DNA of 64,000 bases from Solimonas aquatica (GTDB lineage Bacteria; Pseudomonadota; Gammaproteobacteria; Nevskiales; Nevskiaceae). The stretch is taken from positions 62,001 through 126,000 of the forward strand of contig NZ_FOFS01000005.1 in assembly GCF_900111015.1 (NCBI RefSeq), given 5' to 3'. A program made the translations under genes and the position numbers. Below the pieces are notes generated by a model. The model had not been told where the DNA came from. It saw only the letters and a list, made by a program, of their open reading frames with translations, and searched no databases. Shown in pieces: positions 1 through 8,413 of the stretch (position 1 is the stretch's first letter; every line of letters starts with the position of its first letter).

Positions 1-356
1 TGTCGCGTCCTTCCGGCCGCGCCAAGCTCGGCATTCTGGTGCGCGCGATTCCGCTGGGGCCCTGGTCGGAGAGCAAGCAGCGTCCGGCGGTGGCGGTGTT
101 CCTGCGCGATCCGGAAGCCAATGCCGCGCAGCCTTCACAGGAACTGGTGCGCCGCCTGTTCGGCCTCACCCGCATGGAAGCGCAGCTTGCGCTGCTGCTC
201 ACCGAAGGCCTGACCCTGGATGAAGCGGCCGAGAAGATGAACGTGCGCCGCAACACTGCCCGCACGCATCTGCGCTCCATCTTCTGCAAGACCGGCGTGA
301 CGCGTCAGACCATGCTGGTGCGGCTGCTGCTCAACAGCGTGCTGAGCTTGGGCTGA
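1..356 (+). CDS. LuxR-family transcriptional regulator, C-terminal part (5' end outside window)
   Basis: The frame is open from the first bases of the window and ends at TGA 354-356, so only the last ~118 residues are visible. The C-terminal ~65 residues form a LuxR/GerE-type helix-turn-helix: FGLTRMEAQLALLLTEG, then a recognition-helix region (AAEKMNVRRNTARTHLRSIF) and a KTGVTRQTMLV tail. The preceding ~50 residues (LGPWSESKQRPAVAVFLRDPE) look like the end of a PAS-like sensor domain, as in many orphan LuxR-type regulators. It probably binds DNA as a dimer; the ligand or target cannot be told. The GTG at 39 is internal and not the true start. The next gene is convergent, separated by two palindromic repeats. 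Confidence 0.85.
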   Translation, partial: SRPSGRAKLGILVRAIPLGPWSESKQRPAVAVFLRDPEANAAQPSQELVRRLFGLTRMEAQLALLLTEGLTLDEAAEKMNVRRNTARTHLRSIFCKTGVTRQTMLVRLLLNSVLSLG

Positions 357-360
357 GCAA

Positions 361-403
361 GGCCCCCTCTCCCCAACCCCTCTCCCGCAAGGGGGAGGGG
401 GGC
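361..403. repeat. Palindromic intergenic repeat, CCCTCTCCC family (copy 1)
   Basis: A C-rich arm with two CCTCTCCC blocks is followed by GCAAG and a GGGGGAGGGG arm. The same design recurs at 446-490, 31225-31262, 31344-31386, 31411-31450, 33191-33225 and 43961-44000, always outside genes. Lying just behind the regulator stop, it could act as a 3' hairpin for that transcript. Confidence 0.8.
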
Positions 404-445
404 ATGAGGTCGGCGATCGCATCCAAGGTTTCAGATTGGAACGCA

Positions 446-490
446 TCCTTCCCCTCTCCCCTTGCGGGAGAGGGGCCAGGGCAGAAGGGG
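446..490. repeat. Palindromic intergenic repeat, CCCTCTCCC family (copy 2)
   Basis: CCCCTCTCCCC, TTGCG, then GGGAGAGGGG and a G-rich tail, ending just before the stop codon of the exonuclease gene on the minus strand. It is the second member of the dispersed family in this 138-bp convergent gap. Confidence 0.8.
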
Positions 491-494
491 GGCT

Positions 495-1475
495 TCAGGC
501 CTCCACCCGCAGCGCCTCCGCCGCAATTCCCTGCGCCTGCAGCGTCGCGATCAGCGTCGCCGTCTCGCCATGCATGGCCAGCACGCGCTTGGCACCGCTG
601 TCACGGATGGTCTGCAGCAGCGCCGGCCAGTCGGCGTGATCCGACATCGCAAAGCCGCGGTCGTAGCGCTTGGCGCGCGCGCCATCCACGCCCATCCAGC
701 CCGAGGCAAAGCCGCTGCGATACGGCTGCAGACGATGCAGCCAGCTGGTGCCGAAGACATGCGGCGGCACCAGAATCAGGGCGCCGCGAAAGTCCTGATG
801 CCGCGCCACCTGACTCACGCCCAGCGTCGGCAGCATCGCCACGTTCTGCTGCCGGTAAATGCTCACCAGCTTCATCATCGCCGTATGCAGATACACGGTC
901 TGCTCCGGCGCATGCGCCATCAGCTCCGCGAGCACGCGCTGCGCCTTGCCCAGCGCATAGCAGAACAGGACCGAAGCCTGGCCTTGCGTGCGGTTCTCCA
1001 TCCACCACTGATGGATCTCGCGCGCCGCCTGGCCGGCCGGCGCCCACACATACTCGGGCGAGGCAAAGGTGGCTTCGGTGACGAACACCTCGCAGGCCAC
1101 GCTCTCGAAGGGCTCGCAGGACGGATCGGGCTCGCGCTTGTAGTCGCCGGACACCACCCACACGCGGCCCTCGTGTTCGAGCCGCACCTGCGCCGACCCC
1201 AGGATGTGCCCGGCCGGATGCAGGGAGATCTGCACCCCGTTCAGATCGAAGCGCTGGCCATATTCCAGCGGCCGCACCTGCGCACCCGCGCCGAGGCGAT
1301 GACGCAGCAGCTTGTAGCCGGCAGCCGCCGTCCAGTAGCGCCCGCAACCGCTCTTGGCATGATCACCATGCGCATGCGTGACCACCGCGCGCGGCACGCG
1401 CTTGTGCGGATCGATGTGGAAATCACCAGCGGGGCAGTAGAGTCCTTCAGGGCGAAGGACGATCAGATCGTTCAT
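495..1475 (-). CDS. Ligase-associated-type DNA exonuclease (metallo-beta-lactamase / beta-CASP fold)
   Basis: 326 aa from the ATG at 1475; the frame is open to a TTG at 1508, but the ATG gives the family N-terminus (VLRPEGLYCPAGDFHIDP). The metal-binding signature is THAHGDHA (H34-x-H36-x-D38-H39), followed by HPAGHILGSAQ, SGDYKREPDP and the C-terminal MSDHADW and MHGE motifs typical of beta-CASP nucleases. This family (putative exonuclease, DNA ligase-associated) is normally encoded beside an ATP-dependent DNA ligase and an Lhr-type helicase and is thought to act in DNA repair. No ligase is visible here: it follows waaA with a 29-bp gap, so it may be cotranscribed with LPS genes. The partner genes could lie elsewhere in the genome. 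Confidence 0.85.
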   Translation of the reverse strand: MNDLIVLRPEGLYCPAGDFHIDPHKRVPRAVVTHAHGDHAKSGCGRYWTAAAGYKLLRHRLGAGAQVRPLEYGQRFDLNGVQISLHPAGHILGSAQVRLEHEGRVWVVSGDYKREPDPSCEPFESVACEVFVTEATFASPEYVWAPAGQAAREIHQWWMENRTQGQASVLFCYALGKAQRVLAELMAHAPEQTVYLHTAMMKLVSIYRQQNVAMLPTLGVSQVARHQDFRGALILVPPHVFGTSWLHRLQPYRSGFASGWMGVDGARAKRYDRGFAMSDHADWPALLQTIRDSGAKRVLAMHGETATLIATLQAQGIAAEALRVEA

Positions 1476-1504
1476 CCGCGCGATGGTAGCGCGGATGCAC
1501 CGCC

Positions 1505-2758
1505 TCAAGCCTCGCCAATCAAGCTCAGCAGCCGCTGCAGCGCGCCGCGATTGGCCTCGACCACGCGCCGGCCGGCTTCGCCGAGTTCGGCGCGGCGCTT
1601 GGCGTCGTGCAGCAGCACGCGCAGCGATTCGGGCAGGTAGTTGGCGCTGACCTGGATGCCGGCCTGGGCTTCCATCAAGAGGTCGCGCGCCTGCACGAAG
1701 TTGTGCATGTGCGGGCCGAACAGTACCGGCAGACCCAGGGCCGCCGGCTCCAGCACATTGTGGCCGCCGACCGGAATCAGCGAGCCGCCGACCAGGGCCA
1801 CGTCGCAGGCCGTGTAGTAGGCGAACAGCTCGCCCATGCTGTCGCCGAGCAGCACCTGCGCGCGGATGGCTTCGCCATCGGCCAGCGCCGAGCGTCGCTG
1901 CAGGCTGAAGCCCTGTGCCTGCGCCAGTGCCGCCACGGCGTCGAAGCGCTGCGGATGACGCGGCACCAGGATCAGCAGCGCCTGCGGGTCGCTGCGCAGC
2001 AGCTCGCGATGCGCGGCGAGCACCAGCTCGTCCTCGCCGTCATGGGTGCTGGCGGCGATCCACACCGGCCGCGCGCCGATGCGCTGGCGCAGACGCGCGC
2101 CCGCCGCGAGCTGGGCTTCGGGCAGGGCCTGATCGAACTTGATGTTGCCCATGGTGCTGACGCGCTCGGCCGGCGCGCCCAGCCAGCGGAAACGTTCGGC
2201 GTCGGCCTCGCTCTGCGCGGCGATGCGCGTGACCTTGGCCAGCATCTCGCCGGTGAAACCCCGGATGCGGCCATAGCGCTTGAAGGAGCGCGGCGACAGG
2301 CGGCCGTTGGCGATGGTCAGCGGAATGCGGCGCTGCGCGGCGGCGTGCAGCAGATTGGGCCAGAGCTCGGTTTCCATCACTACGATCTTGGCCGGACGCA
2401 CGGTGTCGAGAAAGCGCGCGACATCGCCGGGGCGGTCATAAGGTGCGTAGGAGTGCAGCACCTGCGTGCCCAGCTGCTGCTGTACGCGCTCGGAACCGGT
2501 GGGCGTGGTGGTGGTGACCCAGATGCGCCCCGGCCCATGCCGGGCGATCAGGGCGCGGATCAGCGGCATCGCCGCCAGGGCCTCGCCCACCGAGACCGCG
2601 TGCAACCACACCGCCACCGGCTGCGCGGGACGCGGCACGAAGCCGAAGCGCTCGCCCCAGCGCTGGCGGTAGGCCGGCAGCTCGCGGCCGCGCCAGAGCA
2701 GGCGCAGCAGCACGAAGGGCGTGATCAGGTACAGCAGAACCGTGTAGAGGACGCGCAT
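1505..2758 (-). CDS. waaA: 3-deoxy-D-manno-octulosonic acid (Kdo) transferase
   Basis: 417 aa from ATG 2758, close to the ~425 aa of E. coli WaaA; a longer upstream frame is low-complexity and rejected. The enzyme moves Kdo from CMP-Kdo to lipid IVA at the inner face of the inner membrane. An N-terminal hydrophobic anchor (about residues 4-20) precedes HAVSVGEALA, which carries the catalytic glutamate of the GT30 family. METELWPN lies mid-protein, and the C-terminal nucleotide-sugar region has VGGSLIPVGGHN and LEPAALG-PVLFGPHMHNF. It is divergent from the lpxL-type gene with only 65 bp between starts, so the two LPS-lipid genes probably share a bidirectional promoter region. Confidence 0.95.
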   Translation of the reverse strand: MRVLYTVLLYLITPFVLLRLLWRGRELPAYRQRWGERFGFVPRPAQPVAVWLHAVSVGEALAAMPLIRALIARHGPGRIWVTTTTPTGSERVQQQLGTQVLHSYAPYDRPGDVARFLDTVRPAKIVVMETELWPNLLHAAAQRRIPLTIANGRLSPRSFKRYGRIRGFTGEMLAKVTRIAAQSEADAERFRWLGAPAERVSTMGNIKFDQALPEAQLAAGARLRQRIGARPVWIAASTHDGEDELVLAAHRELLRSDPQALLILVPRHPQRFDAVAALAQAQGFSLQRRSALADGEAIRAQVLLGDSMGELFAYYTACDVALVGGSLIPVGGHNVLEPAALGLPVLFGPHMHNFVQARDLLMEAQAGIQVSANYLPESLRVLLHDAKRRAELGEAGRRVVEANRGALQRLLSLIGEA

Positions 2759-2823
2759 GGGCCGGCAGCCTAGCGGCCAATCATGACCGCTACAATGCAG
2801 GGCTGAGCCTATCCACCAGCACC

Positions 2824-3747
2824 ATGGCCGCACCCAAGCTGCAAGCCCGTCACTTTCATCCACGCACCTGGCCCACCTGGGCCGGCATCGGTCTGGTCTG
2901 GCTGCTGAGCTGGCTGCCGCTGCCGCTGATGCGCGGCCTGGGCGCGGGCCTGGGCTTTGCCGCCGGCCGGCTGCTGCGCAGCCGCCGCCATATCGTGCGG
3001 GTGAACCTGCAGCTGTGCTTTCCACAGCAGAGCCCACGCGAGATCGAGGCCGCCTGCGATGCGCATTTCCGCGATCTGGGCGCCGGCGTGTTCGAGTCCG
3101 CCGCCGCCTGGTTTGCGCCGGACTGGCGGGCGCGGCGCTGGGGCGGCGTGGAGGGCATCGAGCATCTGGACGCGGCGCAGGCCGACGGCTCGGGCGTGCT
3201 GCTGCTGACCGGACACTTCACCACGCTGGAGATCGGCGCGCGCTTCGTGTGTCTGGCGCAGCGGCCGTTCCACGCCATGTACCGGCCCTACAGCAATGCG
3301 GTGCTGGATTACTTCATGCACTACTGGCGCGAAGGCCGCTCCGGCCTGCCGGCGCTGCCGCGCGATGATCTGCGCGCGCTGGTCAAGGCCCTGCGCCAGG
3401 GCCATGCCATCTGGTATGCGCCGGATCAGACCCTGGACGAGCGCATCAGCGTCTACGCGCCCTTCTTCGGCGTGCCCACCGGCACCATCACCGCCACCGC
3501 GCGCCTGGCGCAGATGGGCCGCGCCAAGGTGGTGCCGTATTTCCCGGAACGCCGTGACGGCCGTTACATCGTGCGTTTCCACCCGGCCCTGGAAAACTTT
3601 CCCAGCGGTGATGAGCTGGCCGATGCCGCGCGCATCAATCAGGTGATCGAGGACGGCATCCGCGCCGCGCCCACGCAGTATTTCTGGGTGCATCGCCGCT
3701 TCAAGCGCGTGCCGCCGGGCACGCCCAATCCCTATCGCAAAGCCTGA
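2824..3747 (+). CDS. lpxL: Lipid A biosynthesis lauroyl-type acyltransferase (LpxL/HtrB family)
   Basis: 307 aa, the usual length of the family. LpxL transfers a secondary acyl chain from acyl-ACP to Kdo2-lipid IVA, directly downstream of WaaA in the pathway. Seen here: an N-terminal membrane segment (about residues 20-35, GIGLVWLLSWLPLPLM), the HX4E catalytic motif in LLLTGHFTTLEIG, the MYRPYSN motif, WYAPDQ, and the FWVHRRFKRVPPG motif near the C-terminus that defines LpxL/LpxM proteins. It is divergent from waaA. LpxM or a different chain preference cannot be excluded. A second, more distant family member lies at 23183-24070. Confidence 0.92.
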   Translation: MAAPKLQARHFHPRTWPTWAGIGLVWLLSWLPLPLMRGLGAGLGFAAGRLLRSRRHIVRVNLQLCFPQQSPREIEAACDAHFRDLGAGVFESAAAWFAPDWRARRWGGVEGIEHLDAAQADGSGVLLLTGHFTTLEIGARFVCLAQRPFHAMYRPYSNAVLDYFMHYWREGRSGLPALPRDDLRALVKALRQGHAIWYAPDQTLDERISVYAPFFGVPTGTITATARLAQMGRAKVVPYFPERRDGRYIVRFHPALENFPSGDELADAARINQVIEDGIRAAPTQYFWVHRRFKRVPPGTPNPYRKA

Positions 3748-3813
3748 TCGGAACAGCGCGCCACCACTGGTATAGTACGGCCCCTCCCCCGTCAGCCCAG
3801 ACCCTTCAGAACA

Positions 3814-4848
3814 ATGCCGATGAAGACGCTCTCGCGCGCCGCGCTGCTCACCGCCGGTGTGCTGTCCGCCGCCGCGGTTTTCGCCGCCGACAACGTGGCC
3901 CAGCAGGCGCAGGCCCTGCTCAATGCCGGCAAGGCCAGCGAGGCGCTGGCCAAGCTGGACTCGCAGCTGTCCAGCAATCCGCAGGACGCCGAGGCGCGCT
4001 TCGTGCGCGGCCTGGCGCTGGTCAAGCTCGGCCGGCCCAAGGATGCGATCCGCGTCTATGCCGATCTCACCCGCGACTATCCGACGCTGCCCGAGCCTTA
4101 CAACAATCTCGCCGCGCTGTATGCCGCGCAGGGCGACTACATCAAGGCCCGCGATGCGCTGCAGGCCGCCGTGGTGAAGAACCCCGGCTACGCGCTCGCC
4201 AATGAAAACCTGGGCGACATCTACGCCACCCTGGCCAGCGCCGCCTACAGCAAGGCCGCGCAGCTCAATCCCGGCAACGCCGGCGCCAAGCGCAAGCTCG
4301 CGGTGGTCAGCCAGCTGGCCAGCGCCGGCAGCAATCTCACGCAGAGCAGCGCGGCGCAGCCGCTGGCCTCGCGCCCGGTGGTGAGCGCGCCGGCGCCGGT
4401 GGCGAGCGCGGCGCCCGTCGCTGCTCCCGCACCGGTGGTGGCCGCCACGCCGGTGCCGGCGGTCAGCAGCGCGCCGGCGACGAGCACGGCCACCGATCTG
4501 GAAAGCACGCAGAAGCAGGGCGTACTCGCGGCCGTGGAGGCCTGGGCCAGGGCCTGGACCGCCAAGGACGTGGACGGCTATCTGGGCGCCTACGCCGATG
4601 AATTCACGCCCGAGGGCGGCCTCAGCCGCGAAGCCTGGGCCACGCAGCGCCGCGAGCGCATCGCGCGCGCCAAGGACATCAGCGTGAAGGTGGAGAAGCC
4701 GGAAGTGAGCGCCATCGAAGACGGCGCCATGCGCGTGAGCTTCCGCCAGAGCTACAAGTCCGACACCTTCAGCGACAGCAGCAACAAGGTGCTGGAGCTG
4801 GTGCCGATCAAGAACAGCTGGAAGATCGTGCGCGAGTACTCGCGCTAA
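3814..4848 (+). CDS. Exported TPR protein with C-terminal NTF2-like (Cds6-type) domain
   Basis: 344 aa. Residues 1-25 are a signal peptide (SAAAVFAAD cleavage region). Residues ~28-165 contain three to four tetratricopeptide repeats (for example DAEARFVRGLALVKLGRPKDA and PEPYNNLAALYAAQGDYIKA). A long Ala/Pro/Val-rich linker (~170-225) leads to a ~110-residue domain (AVEAWARAWTAKDVDGYLGAYADEF ending in WKIVREYSR) of the NTF2/SnoaL-like fold. The same C-terminal domain ends the next gene, an L,D-transpeptidase, 27 bp downstream, so the pair is probably cotranscribed and works together at the peptidoglycan. The start could also be the ATG at 3820. Confidence 0.85.
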   Translation: MPMKTLSRAALLTAGVLSAAAVFAADNVAQQAQALLNAGKASEALAKLDSQLSSNPQDAEARFVRGLALVKLGRPKDAIRVYADLTRDYPTLPEPYNNLAALYAAQGDYIKARDALQAAVVKNPGYALANENLGDIYATLASAAYSKAAQLNPGNAGAKRKLAVVSQLASAGSNLTQSSAAQPLASRPVVSAPAPVASAAPVAAPAPVVAATPVPAVSSAPATSTATDLESTQKQGVLAAVEAWARAWTAKDVDGYLGAYADEFTPEGGLSREAWATQRRERIARAKDISVKVEKPEVSAIEDGAMRVSFRQSYKSDTFSDSSNKVLELVPIKNSWKIVREYSR

Positions 4849-4875
4849 GCGCTCGGTAAGCGCGGGGGCGCAGAC

Positions 4876-6093
4876 ATGGGGGTTCGCGCACGGCACTGGG
4901 CACTGGCCTGGGCCTTGAGCTTGAGTGCACCGCTGCTGCGCGCCGAAAGCGAGATGCCGATGGCTTCGGCGCCGGACAGCGGCGCCGAAGCCGAAAGCGC
5001 AGCCCCGGCCCGCGAAGAAGACCCGGTGCTGCGTTTTGCCGCCGCCACCGAGCTGCTGGCCGCCGGCCACGGACCGGAAGCGCTGGCCGCCTACAAGACG
5101 CTCAGCGAAGACGCGCCGCAGTTCCAGCTGGGCCAGCAGTTCTATCAGCAGCTGCGCACGCGCCTGAAAGACGAGGTGCGCGTGGGCACCTACGAGGTGC
5201 TGGCGCGCGAGGCGCGTCTGCGCCTGTCCAGCGAAACCGCGGTGCCGCCGCCGGGCACCGTGCCGGACGTGCTGCTGCAGCTGGCCGACCACATCCAGCA
5301 CGCCATCGTGGTGAACCTGTCCAGCGCCCGGCTGTATGTGCTGGAGAACGACAAGGGTCAGCTCAAGCTGCTGCGCAATCAGTACGCCGGCATGGGCAGC
5401 AATGGCTATGGCAAGCAGCTGCCGGGTGACCGCCGCACGCCGCTGGGCGTGTACCAGATCACCGGCTGGATCGCCGGCGACAAGCTGCCGCCGCTGTACG
5501 GCTCCGGCGCATTCCCGCTGGACTATCCGAATGTCTGGGACCAGTTCCGCCTGCGCGGCGGCCACGGCATCTGGCTGCACGGGGTGCCGCCGGGCATGGA
5601 CACCCGCCCGCCGCAGTCCAGCGAAGGCTGCGTGACCATGGCCAATGCCGATCTGCTCGCGCTGAGGCCCTACATCACGCCCGGCCAGACGCCGGTGGTG
5701 CTGTCGGATGCGGTGAACTGGGTGACGCCCGACACCCTGGCCAGCGAGCGCGAGGCGGTGCTGTCGCGCCTGGAAGCCTGGCGCCAGGCCTGGTCGGCCA
5801 TCGACACCGACGCGTACCTGGGCTTCTACGCCGAAGACTTCAGCACCCCGGACATGAGCCGCGACGCCTTCGCCGCGTACAAGCAGCGCGTCAACGCGCA
5901 GAAGCAGGACATCGATGTGCAGCTCGACGAGCTGTCGGTGTACCGCTATCCCGATCCCGACGCACGCATGATGCTGGCCGAGTTCAGCCAGCACTACCGT
6001 TCCGACAACTACCGCTCCGACTCGCGCAAGCTGCAGTTCTGGCGCCAGGACAGCGATGGCCTGTGGCGCATCGTGCGCGAGGAAACGCGCTGA
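4876..6093 (+). CDS. L,D-transpeptidase (YkuD) with C-terminal NTF2-like domain
   Basis: 405 aa. An N-terminal signal peptide (to about LLRAES, residue 25) is followed by a helical region and a YkuD domain at ~135-285. The catalytic signature is HGIWLHG plus SSEGCVTM, with the nucleophile at Cys252. Such enzymes cross-link peptidoglycan stem peptides (3-3 links) or attach proteins to the wall in the periplasm. The last ~110 residues (LEAWRQAWSAIDTDAYLGFYAEDF ending in WRIVREETR) match the C-terminal domain of the upstream TPR protein in pattern. This organisation resembles the L,D-transpeptidase Cds6 family. A terminator follows at 6173-6204. Confidence 0.9.
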   Translation: MGVRARHWALAWALSLSAPLLRAESEMPMASAPDSGAEAESAAPAREEDPVLRFAAATELLAAGHGPEALAAYKTLSEDAPQFQLGQQFYQQLRTRLKDEVRVGTYEVLAREARLRLSSETAVPPPGTVPDVLLQLADHIQHAIVVNLSSARLYVLENDKGQLKLLRNQYAGMGSNGYGKQLPGDRRTPLGVYQITGWIAGDKLPPLYGSGAFPLDYPNVWDQFRLRGGHGIWLHGVPPGMDTRPPQSSEGCVTMANADLLALRPYITPGQTPVVLSDAVNWVTPDTLASEREAVLSRLEAWRQAWSAIDTDAYLGFYAEDFSTPDMSRDAFAAYKQRVNAQKQDIDVQLDELSVYRYPDPDARMMLAEFSQHYRSDNYRSDSRKLQFWRQDSDGLWRIVREETR

Positions 6094-6172
6094 AGCGCGT
6101 GAGGCGAAAAAAAGATCAAGCGTGGCGCCTTGGCGCTCCTTGCACCTGGGCGTGATTCTTTTTGAGGCGCAC

Positions 6173-6204
6173 AAAAAACCCGGCGCTTGGCGGCCGGGTT
6201 TTGC
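6173..6204. terminator. Rho-independent terminator, probably bidirectional
   Basis: AACCCGG (6177-6183) pairs with CCGGGTT (6194-6200); A6 precedes and TTTTG follows. It sits between the stop codons of the convergent L,D-transpeptidase and dsbA genes and can serve both. Confidence 0.8.
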
Positions 6205-6221
6205 TTTGCTGCGCTTGCGGC

Positions 6222-6878
6222 TTACTTCTTCAGCCCGCGCTCCTGGCGAATCTTGTCCACCAGCTGATTGATGACGGTCAGGGTCTGGTCGTGGCCGCCG
6301 GCCATCTGCACGCTGGTCATGTATTTGCCGCCGACGATGATCGTCGGCACGCTGATCACGCCGTAAGTGCGCGCCAGCTGCTCGGCCTTGTTGACCTGCG
6401 CTTCCACCACGAAACTGTTGAAGGTGCCGGCAAACACGTCCGGCTTCACGCCACCGGCCTTGGCGAACACCTGCCCGATCTGCTCCTGGGTGTTCATCGG
6501 CAGATTGTCCTTATGGATGGCGTCGAACAGCACCGTGTGCAGCTGCGGATACAGCTGCAGCGCCTCGGCGGTGTAGAAGGCCTTGGAGTGCAGCAGGCCC
6601 TGCGGATGACCCAGGGAGTTCGGCACGCGGATGAAGTCCACGTCGGCCGGCTTGGTCTTCAGCCACTTGTTGATATCGGGGTCGAAGGCGTAGCAGTGCG
6701 GGCAGCCGTACCAGAAGAACTCTTCGACGCTGATGCGCTTGGGGTCGCTGGGCGGCTGCACCGCCATGACCTTCTTGTACTGCTTGCCTTCCTCGAAACC
6801 GGCACTGTCCTTGGCCGAGCAGGCGGCAGCGGAAACACTGAGCACGACGGCCAGAAGGCCACGCAGCAGAGGGCGCAT
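6222..6878 (-). CDS. dsbA: Thiol:disulfide interchange protein DsbA
   Basis: 218 aa. Periplasmic oxidase that introduces disulfides into exported proteins and is reoxidised by DsbB. The thioredoxin-fold active site is C59-P-H-C62 in FFWYGCPHCYAF, and the cis-proline loop is SVPTIIVGG near the C-terminus. The N-terminus has a hydrophobic segment ending in VSAAAC, which also reads as a lipobox, so it may be a lipoprotein or a normally cleaved precursor. Cytochrome c4 lies upstream on the same strand, but a terminator at 6896-6930 separates them. The dsbA-cytochrome c4-engB-polA order is also known from pseudomonads. Confidence 0.95.
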   Translation of the reverse strand: MRPLLRGLLAVVLSVSAAACSAKDSAGFEEGKQYKKVMAVQPPSDPKRISVEEFFWYGCPHCYAFDPDINKWLKTKPADVDFIRVPNSLGHPQGLLHSKAFYTAEALQLYPQLHTVLFDAIHKDNLPMNTQEQIGQVFAKAGGVKPDVFAGTFNSFVVEAQVNKAEQLARTYGVISVPTIIVGGKYMTSVQMAGGHDQTLTVINQLVDKIRQERGLKK

Positions 6879-6895
6879 ATCTTCTAATCCCGAAA

Positions 6896-6930
6896 GTAAA
6901 AAGGCCGCGCCGAAAACCGGCGCGGCCCCG
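6896..6930 (-). terminator. Rho-independent terminator after cytochrome c4 gene
   Basis: On the minus strand, GGCCGCGCCGG, a TTTT loop and CCGGCGCGGCC-type arms (6903-6929) are followed by TTTTTA. It lies 10 bp after the cytochrome c4 stop and just before the dsbA start, so dsbA should have its own promoter or depend on read-through. Confidence 0.85.
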
Positions 6931-6938
6931 AGTTTCGC

Positions 6939-7571
6939 TTACTGCAGGCCGCCGACGTAAGAGGAAAGCGCCTCGATTTCGGCGTCGCTGAGCTTAGCTG
7001 CGACCTGGGACATGATCTTGAAGTTCCCATCCTCCAGCTCGCCCTTGGCCGCTTCGCGATAAGCCTTCAGGCGATTGGCGACGTAGGTGCCCTGCTGGCC
7101 ACCGATGCGCGGATAGGCGGCCGGCGCGGCGCCAGCGCCGGTCGGACCGTGGCAGGAACCGCAGGCCGGCAGGCCGCGGCTGGCATCGCCGGCGCGGAAG
7201 ATCTTCTGCGCCACCGGCACCGCAGCCTCGCTGGCCACGCCCGGCGCGGTCTTCTGCGCGGCGAAGTAGGCGGCCAGATCCTTGATGTCGTCGTCGCTCA
7301 GGCCTGCGGCCTGCGCCGACATCAGCGGGTTGACGCGCTTGCCGGACTTGAAGCGATGCAGCTGCTCGCTGATGTAGCGCGAGCTCTGGCCCGCCAGCTT
7401 CGGCCATTCCGGATTCGCGCTATTGCCACCCGGACCGTGGCAGGCGGTGCAGACGGCAGCCTTGCCGGCACCGGCTTCGGCGCTGCCGCCGGTGAGCGGA
7501 TCTTTGGCGGCGCCTTCAGCGAAGGCGGACAGGGGGGCGCACAGGGCCAGAACCATCAAAACGCGCTTCAT
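6939..7571 (-). CDS. Cytochrome c4 (diheme cytochrome c)
   Basis: 210 aa from ATG 7571; upstream codons lack signal-peptide character, while MKRVLMVLALCAPLSAFA at this start is a clean signal peptide. Two CxxCH heme-binding motifs, CTACH and CGSCH, lie in two homologous halves, each followed by a methionine axial ligand region (NPLMSAQ; FKIMSQVA). The KLAGQSSRYI and RIGGQQGTYV repeats are typical of cytochrome c4. It is a periplasmic electron carrier to terminal oxidases. It is divergent from engB and is followed by a terminator. Confidence 0.93.
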   Translation of the reverse strand: MKRVLMVLALCAPLSAFAEGAAKDPLTGGSAEAGAGKAAVCTACHGPGGNSANPEWPKLAGQSSRYISEQLHRFKSGKRVNPLMSAQAAGLSDDDIKDLAAYFAAQKTAPGVASEAAVPVAQKIFRAGDASRGLPACGSCHGPTGAGAAPAAYPRIGGQQGTYVANRLKAYREAAKGELEDGNFKIMSQVAAKLSDAEIEALSSYVGGLQ

Positions 7572-7753
7572 GCCTACACTCCTGATGAATCGTTCGCACC
7601 CGCTGTCCACTGCCGAGAGCATTCGCATTCCGGCTGCCGTTGACCAAGGTGGCGGGAAAAAAGTCGAAGGATTCTACAGGTTCCGCGAGCGGAATTTCAC
7701 GCCGCCGGACACTTTACGAGTATGCTCGGCCGCCGCCGCCGCCCGCACAGGCC

Positions 7754-8398
7754 ATGAAACGCACCAAGTCCGATACACCCGCCGTCAATCCTTTCGCCGG
7801 CGCCCAGTTTCTGATGTCCTGCGCGCAGCTCACGCAGCTGCCCGCCGACGGCCTGCCGGAAATCGCCTTTGCGGGACGCTCCAATGCCGGCAAATCCAGC
7901 GCGCTGAACACGCTGTGCTCGCACAAGCAGCTGGCGCGCGTGAGCAAGACCCCGGGACGCACGCAGCTGATCAATCTGTTCAATGTCGCCGGCGGGCGCT
8001 TCGTTGATCTGCCGGGTTATGGCTTTGCGAAGGTGCCCAAGGACATCCGCCGCGACTGGGGCCGGCTGATCGGTGATTACCTGGAAGGTCGCGCCAATCT
8101 GCGCGGCATCGTGCTGCTGATGGACATCCGCCATCCGCTCACGCCTTTCGATGTGCAGATGATCGAATGGTCCGCGCATCGCCAGCTGCCCTGCCATGTG
8201 ATGCTGACCAAGGCCGACAAGCTCAGCTTCGGTGCCGCCAAGAACGTGCTGCTGTCGGTGCGCAAGGCGATTGCCGAGCTGCCGCTGGCCAGCACGCAGC
8301 TGTTCTCGTCCACCTCGTTTCTGGGCCTGGACGACGCGCGTGCGCATTTGCTGCGCTGGCTCGGCGGCGGCGCGGAAAACCTGCCTTCAGCGCCGTAA
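7754..8398 (+). CDS. engB: Ribosome biogenesis GTP-binding protein EngB/YihA
   Basis: 214 aa from ATG 7754. Essential GTPase acting in 50S subunit assembly. G-motifs: G1 GRSNAGKSS (41-49), G2 KTPGRTQ, G3 DLPGYG, G4 LTKADK, and the SS(T)S G5-like element near the C-terminus. Length and N-terminal shape match the family; an upstream in-frame extension to 7640 is not supported. It is convergent with the small RNA gene downstream of polA, the same arrangement as yihA-spf-polA in E. coli. Confidence 0.95.
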   Translation: MKRTKSDTPAVNPFAGAQFLMSCAQLTQLPADGLPEIAFAGRSNAGKSSALNTLCSHKQLARVSKTPGRTQLINLFNVAGGRFVDLPGYGFAKVPKDIRRDWGRLIGDYLEGRANLRGIVLLMDIRHPLTPFDVQMIEWSAHRQLPCHVMLTKADKLSFGAAKNVLLSVRKAIAELPLASTQLFSSTSFLGLDDARAHLLRWLGGGAENLPSAP

Positions 8399-8413
8399 AA
8401 AACAGACGGGCAT

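Noticed and set aside
2809-6174. Very long minus-strand open frame (over 1,100 codons)
   Set aside because: It runs antisense to lpxL, the TPR protein and the L,D-transpeptidase, all of which have clear motifs. High-GC codon bias keeps the opposite strand open; its translation is His/Gln/Arg/Ala-rich without any domain.
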